A stretch of DNA of 41,986 nucleotides from UBA7672 sp038326205. Its GTDB lineage: Bacteria; Pseudomonadota; Alphaproteobacteria; Caulobacterales; Hyphomonadaceae. The first letter of the stretch is position 1. The number at the start of each line of letters is the position of its first letter. The DNA lies in assembly GCA_038326205.1 (NCBI GenBank), contig JBBQJV010000035.1:1-41986 (forward strand), read 5' to 3'. A program made the translations under genes and the position numbers. The notes beneath the pieces are model-generated. The model did not search any database, was not told the DNA's origin, and saw only the letters and a list, made by a program, of their open reading frames with translations. This document shows positions 25,537 to 33,273 of this stretch, piece by piece.

Positions 25537-25752
25537 AGTTATGCTGCGCGCGTCGGGGAGAGGCGGCGACGTCTCTGCGCGCTGAGTGTTCAAGGCCGGG
25601 CCTGTTGGGAGGCGGTCGGACCCGTTCTCGCCTTGGCACAGCCTTGGCGACCCTGACGTTGGTTGAACGAATGATATGGCCCGCCCGGTCTCACGACCGG
25701 GGTCACAAACAATTTGATCTATGTACACGACTGTCGCAGGGCTCGGCGCGGT
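25537..25752 (-). ncRNA. candidate structured leader or small RNA
   Basis: About 216 bp between the channel stop and the terminator contain no supported gene but several stems when read leftward: CCCGGTC-GTGA-GACCGGG with a GNRA loop (25701-25684), a symmetrical CGCC-AA-GGC-TGT-GCC-AA-GGCG (about 25650-25630), and self-complementary GCGCGC segments either side of an AGAG/CTCT pair (about 25582-25546). No match to SRP, RNase P, tmRNA or a thiamine riboswitch was recognised. Expression is unproven. Confidence 0.35.
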
Positions 25753-26568
25753 TCAGGCGCTAGGTTTGATTTCCGCCGCAGCCTCGGGAAACAGGCTCGC
25801 CCCACAGCGCTTGCAGTGCGCCGCATCGCGCTCGTGCAGCGCCAGCGTGCAGGCCGGACACTCGTGACGCAGCTTGTCACCGATGGCGATAGCGCGGATC
25901 AGCTGCAGGAACAGGCTGACGCCCAGCACCATCATCACAATGGACAGCCATCTCCCGAATGTTCCCTGCATGGTGATATCGCCGAAGCCCGTCGTGGTCA
26001 GCGTGCTCAGCGTGAAATAAAGCGCGTCGAGATAGGTCGAGATATTCTCGTTCCGCCCTGACTGGTCGACGAACACGAAGGCCGTCACGATGAACACGAA
26101 GACGAGGAGGTTCACCACCTTCGACACGACGAACGAATTGTAGTTCAGCCATTTCGAGAACGAATGGCGCTGGTCGAGAAACTCGAAGGCCCGCACCAGC
26201 CGCACGACACGGAACACGCGCAAAAACACCATGTTCTGGGCGAGGAACGGCACGAGCATCGTCGCGGCCACCACAAGATCCGCAAGGTTGGTCGGCCGCA
26301 GGAAGAAGCGCAGCTTGTGACGTTCGATGTAGAGGCGAGCGAACACATCTAGCGTGATGATCCCGGCAATCGCGATATCGACGAAGAACCAGAAGCCCGT
26401 CGTTTCCGGGTCGCCCTGATGCCACGACACAACCGGGTGGAACAGGAACAGCGCGATCGTCACGAGGTCGAACGCCAGCATCGACCAGCGGAACACGGAC
26501 GGCCATTTGCCATGGCCCGAATAGAGCCAGAACAGCGTCCGGTTCAGCCCCTTGCGATGTTCCTTCAT
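25753..26568 (-). CDS. potassium-channel-like protein with C-terminal zinc ribbon
   Basis: 271 residues. Hydrophobic segments S1-S4 lie at about 30-46, 58-80, 95-112 and 114-130, with an arginine-bearing S4 (RVFRVVRLVRAFEF). Two more helices flank the pore loop, whose filter reads TTTGFGD (191-197), close to the canonical TVGYGD. The C-terminus carries Cys237-x2-Cys240 and Cys252-x2-Cys255, a zinc-ribbon layout in the cytoplasm. The start codon is one base after the stop of the dihydroorotase gene (TGA-T-ATG), so the two are translationally linked. Confidence 0.88.
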   Translation of the reverse strand: MKEHRKGLNRTLFWLYSGHGKWPSVFRWSMLAFDLVTIALFLFHPVVSWHQGDPETTGFWFFVDIAIAGIITLDVFARLYIERHKLRFFLRPTNLADLVVAATMLVPFLAQNMVFLRVFRVVRLVRAFEFLDQRHSFSKWLNYNSFVVSKVVNLLVFVFIVTAFVFVDQSGRNENISTYLDALYFTLSTLTTTGFGDITMQGTFGRWLSIVMMVLGVSLFLQLIRAIAIGDKLRHECPACTLALHERDAAHCKRCGASLFPEAAAEIKPSA

Positions 26569-26569
26569 A

Positions 26570-27907
26570 TCAGGCGTGCGCCAGCGTTTCGATGAACTTC
26601 ACCGGCTCGCCAGTTCCCGGCGCGACCAGCCCGCCATCGCACATCACCATCGTACCCCGGATGAAAGTGGCCACCGGCCAACCCTTGGCTTCCATGCCGT
26701 CATAGGGCGTCCAGCCGCAGCGCGATGCGGACCATTCATGGGTGATCGTCTTGCGGGCATTCAGGTCCACGACCGTGAAATCCGCATCATACCCGCGTGC
26801 AATACGGCCCTTGCCGGCTATGCCGAACACGCGTTGCGGTCCCGCGCTGGTGAGTTCGATGAAGCGCTCGAGGCTCAGCTTGCCGTTGGCCACATGGGTC
26901 AGCATAACCGGTACAATCGTTTGCACACCGGGCATACCGGCGGGGGACGCTGGATAGGGCCGTGACTTCTCTTCTTTCGTATGCGGCGCGTGATCGGAAC
27001 CGATCAGATCCGGAATGCCCTGGTTCACGGCCCGCCACAGCGCGGCGCGATGGCGCTCCTCACGGATCGGCGGGTTCATCTGAGCATAGCCCTTGAGGCG
27101 GATGTAATCGTCCGGCGCCACCAGCGTCAGATGCTGTGGCGTCACTTCAACCGTCGCGATGTCCTTGTTGGCGGCGAGGATCTCCATCTCCTCTTCCGTC
27201 GTCACATGCAGCACGTGGATCCGCTTGCCCGTCTTGCGGGCCAGCCGCAGCAGGCGCTTGGTCGACATGATGGCGGCCTCGGCGTCGCGCACTTCGCAAT
27301 GCGAGGTCCAGTCGCCCTGCCGCGCCAGCTTCTTGCGCTCCAGCAGCCGGTATTCGTCTTCGGAGTGGAATGCCGCGCGGCGCGAGATCGCGTTGAGCAC
27401 ACGCTCCACGCCCTCATCGTCCTCGACCAGCAACTGTCCGGTGCTGGCGCCCATGAACACCTTGACGCCGCACACGCCGTGCATGCGCTCCATGATCGGA
27501 AGCAGGTCCGTATTGTCGTGTGTCGCGCCGGCATAAAAGGCGTGATCCGTGTGCATCCGCCCTTTGGCGCGCGACAGCTTGTCCAGCATCATGTCGGGCG
27601 AGGTGGTGGACGGGTCGGTGTTCGGCATCTCGAAAACGGCGGTGACGCCGCCAAGCACAGCCGAACGCGAGCCCGACTCGAGGTCTTCTTTCCACTCCAG
27701 GCCCGGCTCGCGGAAATGGACCTGCGTGTCGATGACGCCGGGCAGCACGTGCAGGCCTTTTGCCTCGAATACTTCGCCAGCCTGATTGGCCTCGAACGAC
27801 CCGATCTCCATGATCTTGCCGCCGGACACGGCGACATCAGCGGGCATTATGCCGCCCGGCGTCGCAACGTTGCCGCCCTTGATGATGAGGTCGAAAGTCT
27901 GGGGCAT
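26570..27907 (-). CDS. pyrC: dihydroorotase-like amidohydrolase
   Basis: 445 residues of the class I dihydroorotase/amidohydrolase superfamily, which closes carbamoyl-aspartate to dihydroorotate in pyrimidine synthesis. Visible: VIDTQVHFREPG (58-69), the lysine to be carbamylated in GVKVFMGAST, TSHCEV, IHVLHVTTEEE and IGSDHAPHTKEE. The usual HxH of the first motif is Gln62-Val-His64, so one metal-ligand histidine is missing; I recall the same TQVHFREPG form in alphaproteobacterial homologues. Genuine PyrC is likely, though an inactive or altered paralogue cannot be excluded. Precedes the channel gene in one transcript. Confidence 0.82.
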   Translation of the reverse strand: MPQTFDLIIKGGNVATPGGIMPADVAVSGGKIMEIGSFEANQAGEVFEAKGLHVLPGVIDTQVHFREPGLEWKEDLESGSRSAVLGGVTAVFEMPNTDPSTTSPDMMLDKLSRAKGRMHTDHAFYAGATHDNTDLLPIMERMHGVCGVKVFMGASTGQLLVEDDEGVERVLNAISRRAAFHSEDEYRLLERKKLARQGDWTSHCEVRDAEAAIMSTKRLLRLARKTGKRIHVLHVTTEEEMEILAANKDIATVEVTPQHLTLVAPDDYIRLKGYAQMNPPIREERHRAALWRAVNQGIPDLIGSDHAPHTKEEKSRPYPASPAGMPGVQTIVPVMLTHVANGKLSLERFIELTSAGPQRVFGIAGKGRIARGYDADFTVVDLNARKTITHEWSASRCGWTPYDGMEAKGWPVATFIRGTMVMCDGGLVAPGTGEPVKFIETLAHA

Positions 27908-27988
27908 GGAAAGGCTCCGGAATTCACCGGCTATATGGACCCGGACCGCAAATTGTCCAAGCCGCTCATCTGTGGGCTGGAATCAGAA

Positions 27989-28008
27989 GGGCGGCCGACA
28001 GGCCGCCC
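27989..28008 (-). terminator. hairpin after the 49-residue membrane-protein gene
   Basis: GGGCGGCC and GGCCGCCC form a perfect 8-bp stem with loop GACA. Read leftward it is followed by TTCTGATT, a poor T-run. It lies 80 bp after the small gene's stop and 81 bp before the dihydroorotase start. Confidence 0.45.
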
Positions 28009-28088
28009 CTCCTACACCACCCGCGCCTTTGCCGGCGTCTATCGGACATCTCTGCACGCGGGACAGGGCTATGCCCGGTCCCGTCGTA

Positions 28089-28238
28089 TCAGGTGTCCAG
28101 TTCGTCGTGATACATATCGCCCATCAGCGTGCCTTCGCCCGCCTTGAGAACCTTGAAGAGCCAGGCAAGTATGGCGACCGCAATGACCGCCCACTGCAGC
28201 GCAGGATTCTGCGCCACTTCCACCATCTCGTCCCACAT
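28089..28238 (-). CDS. 49-residue single-span membrane protein
   Basis: ATG at 28238, TGA at 28089-28091. The product begins MWDEMVEVAQNPALQWAVIA, continues with VAILAWLFKVL to form one transmembrane helix (about residues 14-31), and ends in an acidic tail (KAGEGTLMGDMYHDELDT). The negatively charged N-terminus and following Lys suggest N-out, C-in or the reverse; orientation is unclear. A GGGAG lies about 9 bases upstream of the ATG. Codon use is G/C-rich at third positions and the frame is uninterrupted. No family recognised. Confidence 0.6.
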   Translation of the reverse strand: MWDEMVEVAQNPALQWAVIAVAILAWLFKVLKAGEGTLMGDMYHDELDT

Positions 28239-28462
28239 GTCCCGCTGTTCTCCCGCGACTTGAGATCACCATAGCCGATGCAAATTAACGAAGCCTCTCG
28301 CAAAGATTTAGCAGTGGTAAGCAACGCAATTTTTATGAGAGAGGCAGCGGCCTTTTTGGCCTGGGACCGCATGTCGCGGCAGCGTTCTGCTCAGGTCGAA
28401 CGCGGCAGTGAGCCTCCCGTTCCTCTTGCCGCCCAAACCAATTCGATGGCAGTTGGCCAGCC

Positions 28463-29101
28463 ATGACGCGCGGCGGGTCCAGCAATCGAACAGGCGGCAC
28501 ATCGCAGGGTGCGCCACGCGCCTGGCAGCGTATGCTGTCGGGCCGCAGGCTTGATCTGCTCGACCCTTCTCCGCTCGACATCGAGATCGAGGATATTGCG
28601 CACGGCCTTGCCCGCGTGGCGCGCTGGAACGGCCAGACCAAGGGCGACCAGCCATTCTCCGTGGCGCAGCATTCGGTGATGGTCGAGGACTTAGTCGTGC
28701 ATGTCTGGCCGCAAGCCTCGGCAGCCGACAGACTCGGCGCGCTGCTCCACGATGCGCCGGAATACGTGATCGGCGACATGATCTCGCCGTTCAAGAATGC
28801 GCTGGGCGTCGACTACCGCCAGTTCGAAGCGCGACTGGAAGCCGCCATCCGGATTCGCTTCGGCCTGCCGCCAAAAATGTCGCCCGAACTCAAGGCCCGC
28901 ATAAAGCAGGCCGACCAGTCCGCCGCTTTCTTCGAAGCCACCCGCCTCGCCGGCTTCGATGTCGACGAGGCCCTCGATTTCTTCGGCGCCCCGCCCCCCG
29001 GCACGGCGCCCGACATGACCGCTCTCTCGCCAACACACGCCCAGGCCCAGTTTCTGGATCGCTTTGCTGCGCTGCAAGCGGAGATGGATGCCGGAAGGTA
29101 G
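28463..29101 (+). CDS. HD-domain phosphohydrolase (YfbR-like)
   Basis: 212 residues. The domain contains the family pattern WQRMLSGRRLDLLDPSPLDI (21-40), IAHGLARVARWNG, FSVAQHSVMVE (His70), the HD pair His96-Asp97 in LLHDAPEYVIGD, and a distal acidic helix. Such proteins are metal-dependent nucleotidases related to 5'-deoxynucleotidase YfbR; the actual substrate is unknown. It is followed after 55 bp by a tyrosine phosphatase gene and then the NrtR-like regulator, all rightward. The short frame that ends in its start codon is not convincing. Confidence 0.88.
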   Translation: MTRGGSSNRTGGTSQGAPRAWQRMLSGRRLDLLDPSPLDIEIEDIAHGLARVARWNGQTKGDQPFSVAQHSVMVEDLVVHVWPQASAADRLGALLHDAPEYVIGDMISPFKNALGVDYRQFEARLEAAIRIRFGLPPKMSPELKARIKQADQSAAFFEATRLAGFDVDEALDFFGAPPPGTAPDMTALSPTHAQAQFLDRFAALQAEMDAGR

Positions 29102-29156
29102 GCCGGCGCTCACCAAATCGATTCCGTTTGTCGCAAACCCGACCTAGTCTCTCCCC

Positions 29157-29687
29157 ATGACCATCTGGATCTGCTCCCTCGACGCTGCCCCGCAGCTTGT
29201 CCGCCAACTGCGGCCGTCGCGGGTCGTGAGCCTGCTGAGCCCCTACGACACCTTTCCGTCCTTCGAGGGGTTCGGCAGCGACCTGCACCTGCAGGTGCCG
29301 ATCCACGACATCGTCGACGATGTGGGTGACTGGCGCGCGCCGGACCTCTCAGACGCCGAAAGCGTCATCAAGTTCGTACAGCCATGGAACCGCGCCGCCC
29401 CCATGCTGATCCACTGCTGGGCCGGTATTTCCCGCTCCACCGCCAGCGCCTTCATCACGGCCTGCCTGCACAACCCGGAAGCCGACGAGCGGGAGATCGC
29501 CGCCGCCATCCGCGACGCCTCGCCGACCGCATCCCCCAACCGCCGGCTCGTGGCCCACGCCGACGTCCTGCTCGGCCGAAATGGGCGGATGAACCGCGCC
29601 GTGGACTCCATCGGCCGGGGATCCGCCGCCATGGAGGCCGAGGCCTTCTCCATCCCGTCGATCTTCGCTGCAGCGCGCGGATCATGA
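29157..29687 (+). CDS. tyrosine-phosphatase-like protein
   Basis: 176 residues, cytoplasmic. The P-loop HCWAGISRST supplies nucleophile Cys87 and Arg93 (C-x5-R), and an upstream acidic region (DIVDDVGDW, 51-59) may provide the general acid. It belongs to the dual-specificity/PTP-like superfamily; the substrate may be a phosphoprotein, phospholipid or nucleotide. Its stop overlaps the next start (ATGA at 29684-29687), so it is translated together with the NrtR-like regulator, a pairing that hints at a link with nucleotide metabolism (inference). Confidence 0.85.
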   Translation: MTIWICSLDAAPQLVRQLRPSRVVSLLSPYDTFPSFEGFGSDLHLQVPIHDIVDDVGDWRAPDLSDAESVIKFVQPWNRAAPMLIHCWAGISRSTASAFITACLHNPEADEREIAAAIRDASPTASPNRRLVAHADVLLGRNGRMNRAVDSIGRGSAAMEAEAFSIPSIFAAARGS

Positions 29688-30640
29688 CGGCGACGCCCAT
29701 CGCCGTCGGCCTCTCCGCCGTCATCGTCGCTGCCGATGGCAAGGCCCCCTATGCGCTGACGACGCGCCATGCCGACGGCACAGCCGGCCTGCCACACGGA
29801 CGCTTCGACCCCAGTGGCCACCGCACCTTCGAACTCGGCCTGCGTGACTGGGTCCACGCCCAGACCGGTTTCGAGCCGGGCTATGTCGAACAGCTCTACA
29901 CATTCGGCGATCTCGGCCGCGAACTCCCGCAAGCCGATCTGGGCGACGCCCCCTCTGGCGCCCGCCTGATCTCTGTCGGCTATCTCGGCCTCACGCCTGA
30001 GCGCACCGACATCTCGGCCTTCGACGCCGTCTGGCGCGACTGGCACCGCCACTTCCCGTGGGAGGACCATCGCCAGGGCCGGCCCGCGCTCATCGCCCAA
30101 GCCATCGTCCCCGCCCTGCTCGCCTGGGCAGATACGGACGGCCAAGAATCGGCAGCCCGCCTGTCACGCATCCAACTCGCCTTCGGCCTCGACGACCAAC
30201 CATGGATCGAAGAACGCACGCTGGAGCGCTACGAACTTATCTACGAAGCTGGCCTCGCGCCCGAGTCCGCGCGCGACAGCGGCCACAAAGCCTTGAACGC
30301 GCCTTCAGCCGCGTTGGGGGAGCCGATGATCTCCGACCACCGCCGCATCCTCGCCACCGCCATCGGCCGCCTTCGCGGCAAGATCAAATACCGACCGGTC
30401 GTGTTCGAGCTGATGCCGGAGCGCTTCACGCTTCTGGATTTGCAGAAGGTCGTGGAGTCGATCCTCGGCCTGCCGCTCCACAAGCAGAACTTCCGCCGCT
30501 CGCTCGACCGCTCCGGGCTTGTGGTGGGTCTGGGCCAGTTCACGCAGGCAACTGGCGGCCGCCCCGCCGAACTCTTCCGCTTCCGCCGCGAAGCCCTGCG
30601 CGAAGGCCACCTATCCGGCGTCCAGACGCCCAGAGGCTAG
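29684..30640 (+). CDS. NrtR-like Nudix-derived NAD regulator
   Basis: 318 residues. The N-terminal part has a Nudix fold pattern (AVGLSAVIVAADG.., then the equivalent of the Nudix box at about 39-63, GRFDPSGHRTFELGLRDWVH), but the catalytic REUxEExG residues are lost. The C-terminal winged helix (about 246-302, RFTLLDLQKVVESILGLPLHKQNFRRSLDRSGLV and GGRPAELFRF) matches the DNA-binding domain of NrtR regulators, which sense ADP-ribose-type ligands and repress NAD genes. The nad operon lies 1.5 kb downstream behind two palindromes. Its stop is 7 bp from the convergent barrel gene. Confidence 0.82.
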   Translation: MTATPIAVGLSAVIVAADGKAPYALTTRHADGTAGLPHGRFDPSGHRTFELGLRDWVHAQTGFEPGYVEQLYTFGDLGRELPQADLGDAPSGARLISVGYLGLTPERTDISAFDAVWRDWHRHFPWEDHRQGRPALIAQAIVPALLAWADTDGQESAARLSRIQLAFGLDDQPWIEERTLERYELIYEAGLAPESARDSGHKALNAPSAALGEPMISDHRRILATAIGRLRGKIKYRPVVFELMPERFTLLDLQKVVESILGLPLHKQNFRRSLDRSGLVVGLGQFTQATGGRPAELFRFRREALREGHLSGVQTPRG

Positions 30641-30647
30641 AAAGCGG

Positions 30648-31892
30648 CTAGAAATCCAGCCGCAGCGAAGTCTGGAATACCGTCTGGATATCGCGCGCTG
30701 ACAGTCCAGCATCGATCCGCTGCGGCCGTGCGCTGTCGATCCGCATCAGCTCCATTCGGCCCATGATGCGGTCGGTCAGTTGCTTGCCCAACGCGAATGT
30801 CACCGCAGAGCCTGTCTCGTTCTCATTGTCGATCGCAACGAATGTCTGGTCGTCGACCTGAAAATCGTCATAGCGCGCAGCCAGCTCGTAGTCGCCGACC
30901 TCCCACGCGCCCAGCAGGTAGAAAGCCGAGAACTCAGTGTCGATGACCACCGCCGGCATGTACCAGCCCGACTTGGTCTCGCCGGTCAGGTATTGCGACA
31001 GCACATGCACGCCGGGCATCGGATCGAACGTCAGGCCGAAATTCGTGAAGCGTGTTTCCCAGCCCCACTGCCCGCCATCCAGCGCCATGCGGTCGCCGGC
31101 ATTGTCGTAGTGGAACATCGAAACAGAGAAGCCGTCTTTGCCATCATAGCGAAGCTGACCATAGAATCCTACGCGACTGTCGAGCTCCAGCATCGACTTC
31201 GAGAAATTGTCCTGCGGCTGGAAGATGGCATTGCGCGCCGGCGCATTCTCCGGGATGGCGAACGAGCCGAACACCATTGCTTCCTCGTCGTGCAGCGCCC
31301 AGCCGCGAAACGCGATTAGCGTGCCCGCCGTGTCATCATAACCGAATGCCGACGCGGTGAACGAAAGGTCGCCATCGCCCAGCGACTGCCTGATTGTACC
31401 TTCAACGCCGAGCACCTTGATTTCTTCACCGATCCACGTGTTGATCGCGGAAGGCGTGATTGAGTGATAGGTCGACCAGGCGTACTCGTCGTGCTCCAGC
31501 GAAATCTGCGGATAGAAAACGCCCGCCTTGCCCGAAATCCGAGGTCCCGCGCCAAATGGCGCACGCATCGAAACGTAGGCTTCCACGATGTCGACGGCAT
31601 GGTCCGCGCCGGATTGGTACTGCAGGTGGACGTTTGCGCCCAGCGTCTCGGAAAAGCGCGGGTGCCAGACCAGTGAGGCTTCTGCTACTTCAACGCGCGC
31701 GGTTGGCTCGCCCTCGCTATCGCCGCCGTATCGCGCCTTGCCGAAATCGCCCTGGAGCCAGCTCGACTGCCCGTCGGCCACCGCGCCGCGGACATCGACA
31801 TAGCCAGACACATCCTCCGCAACCTGTGCGAATGCCGGCGTACACGCACCGCACGCAGCCAGGCCAATTGCGAGTTTTCGAGGGACGTTCAT
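30648..31892 (-). CDS. outer-membrane beta-barrel (porin-like) protein
   Basis: 414 residues from the ATG at 31892 (an ATG at 31901 adds three). A signal peptide ends near PAFAQ. The mature chain alternates polar and hydrophobic residues with many aromatic girdle positions and ends in SLRLDF, the terminal Phe signature of outer-membrane barrels. VEVAEASLVWHPRFSETLGANVHLQYQSGAD and VEAYVSMRAPFGAGPRISGKAGVF are typical of barrel proteins annotated as porin or hypothetical. Substrate unknown. Divergent from nadA, with the two operators between them, so it could be co-regulated. Confidence 0.75.
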   Translation of the reverse strand: MNVPRKLAIGLAACGACTPAFAQVAEDVSGYVDVRGAVADGQSSWLQGDFGKARYGGDSEGEPTARVEVAEASLVWHPRFSETLGANVHLQYQSGADHAVDIVEAYVSMRAPFGAGPRISGKAGVFYPQISLEHDEYAWSTYHSITPSAINTWIGEEIKVLGVEGTIRQSLGDGDLSFTASAFGYDDTAGTLIAFRGWALHDEEAMVFGSFAIPENAPARNAIFQPQDNFSKSMLELDSRVGFYGQLRYDGKDGFSVSMFHYDNAGDRMALDGGQWGWETRFTNFGLTFDPMPGVHVLSQYLTGETKSGWYMPAVVIDTEFSAFYLLGAWEVGDYELAARYDDFQVDDQTFVAIDNENETGSAVTFALGKQLTDRIMGRMELMRIDSARPQRIDAGLSARDIQTVFQTSLRLDF

Positions 31893-31998
31893 CCCAACCA
31901 TGAAACGAACGTGCGCTCAGCCCATTAAGGACGAGCAAAGTCGCGAGTGCTGTTTAGAGATTCCCACTCGACGGCATGACGGTTTTATGAGAGCCTAG

Positions 31999-32019
31999 TT
32001 ATGCTCAAGTTGAGCTTAA
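31999..32019. promoter_or_regulatory. nad operator 1 (palindrome, centre 32009)
   Basis: GCTCAA-G-TTGAGC at 32003-32015 with TTA and TAA continuing the symmetry outward; 9 of 10 position pairs match over 21 bp. It is 18 of 21 identical to the second copy, 72 bp downstream centre to centre. Likely site for the NrtR-like regulator (inference). Confidence 0.7.
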
Positions 32020-32070
32020 GTGGTCGCCCAGATAGGTCTTTTTCTTGAAAGGCATCTTTTTGGGCCCAAC

Positions 32071-32091
32071 TTATGCTCAAATTGAGCACAA
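32071..32091. promoter_or_regulatory. nad operator 2 (palindrome, centre 32081)
   Basis: TGCTCAA-A-TTGAGCA at 32074-32088 flanked by TT and AA; 9 of 10 pairs match over 21 bp. It ends 39 bp before the nadA start. A TTGAAA at 32044-32049 between the operators is a possible -35 element, which would put this operator over the start region of the transcript. Confidence 0.7.
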
Positions 32092-32130
32092 AGGCGATAC
32101 CCCGCCCTTGTCGGAGCTGGAGGGACCAAG

Positions 32131-33273
32131 ATGGCCCGTGTTATCGAATTCGGACCCGGCTGCGATATCCCCGCCGCCCGCCGCCGCCCCACCGCCGCCG
32201 AAAAGCGTGGCCTCGCCTATGACGCGGAGGTCAAATCCGGCGTCGACCATCTCTACGAGAAGGTGAAGGACTTCGTGACGCCCATGGAGTGGCCCGCGAT
32301 CGCCCCCTTTGTCTTCCACATCAACAAGCTGAAGAAGGCGAAGAACGCCGTCATCCTCGCGCACAACTACATGACCCCGGACGTGTTCCAACTCGTCGGC
32401 GACTTCCGCGGCGACAGTCTTCAGCTGGCGCGGGAAGCTGCCCGCACGGACGCTACGGTTATCGTGCAGGCTGGCGTGCATTTCATGGCCGAAACCTCGA
32501 AAATCCTGTGTCCGGACAAGACGGTGCTGATCCCCGACACCCGCGCCGGCTGCTCGCTCGCAGCCTCGATCACGGGTGCCGATGTGCGCTTGATCCGCCA
32601 GCGTTACCCGGGCCTGCCGATCGTCACCTATGTGAACACTACGGCCGACGTGAAGGCAGAGTGCGACATCACCTGTACCTCGTCGAACGCCACCCAGGTG
32701 GTGGAACACGTGGCGAAGGAATGGGGCGTCGACACCGTGATCATGGTTCCCGACGAGTTTCTCGCCAGGAACGTGGCCGCCAACACCGACATCAGGGTCA
32801 TCGCCTGGGAGGGTCATTGCGAGGTCCACGAGAAGTTCTCGGGCGAGGATGTGCGCCAGATTCGTGAGGCACATCCGGGCGCGATTGTGCTCGCCCACCC
32901 GGAATGTCCACCGGATGTCCTTGAAGAAGCCGATTTTGCGGGGTCAACATCGGCCCTGTCGAGCCATGTGAAGGAATCAGGCGCCCGGAAGGTCGTCCTC
33001 CTCACCGAATGTTCGATGAGCGATAACGTCGCCGCGGACAATCCCGGCGTGGAGTTTGTTAAACCATGCAACCTGTGCCCGCACATGAAGCGCATCTCGC
33101 TGGAGAACATTTACGACGCGCTGGTCACGATGAAGCACGAGGTCACCGTCCCGGAGGATGTGAGGGTTCGGGCGAAAGCGGCGATCGACGCGATGCTGGC
33201 GCTGGGGCCGCCCTCACGCGCGCCGAAGTTCAAGGTGGGCGCGGGCGTCCACGTTCCTGTAGAACTGATATGA
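32131..33273 (+). CDS. nadA: quinolinate synthase NadA
   Basis: Condenses iminoaspartate with dihydroxyacetone phosphate to quinolinate, using a [4Fe-4S] cluster. 380 residues, the longer NadA type. Cluster ligands are probably Cys127 (KILCPDK), Cys230 (EGHCEVHEKF) and one of Cys313/Cys316 (CNLCPHMK). Other signatures are AHNYMTPDVF, YVNTTADVKAECDITCTSSNA and HPECPPDV. The ATG has GGAGGG seven bases upstream. First gene of the operon; its stop overlaps the next start as ATGA (33270-33273). Confidence 0.97.
   Translation: MARVIEFGPGCDIPAARRRPTAAEKRGLAYDAEVKSGVDHLYEKVKDFVTPMEWPAIAPFVFHINKLKKAKNAVILAHNYMTPDVFQLVGDFRGDSLQLAREAARTDATVIVQAGVHFMAETSKILCPDKTVLIPDTRAGCSLAASITGADVRLIRQRYPGLPIVTYVNTTADVKAECDITCTSSNATQVVEHVAKEWGVDTVIMVPDEFLARNVAANTDIRVIAWEGHCEVHEKFSGEDVRQIREAHPGAIVLAHPECPPDVLEEADFAGSTSALSSHVKESGARKVVLLTECSMSDNVAADNPGVEFVKPCNLCPHMKRISLENIYDALVTMKHEVTVPEDVRVRAKAAIDAMLALGPPSRAPKFKVGAGVHVPVELI

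Noticed and set aside
25447..25728. 93-codon minus-strand frame upstream of the thiamine-diphosphate enzyme
   Set aside because: It runs through the terminator stem and shows no homology; an RNA explanation fits better.
26981..28147. 388-codon open frame on the plus strand
   Set aside because: Shadow of the dihydroorotase gene; composition typical of antisense frames.
28278..28466. 62-codon plus-strand frame ending in ATGA at the HD hydrolase start
   Set aside because: No SD, A/T-rich third positions and no domain; the overlap alone is not enough.
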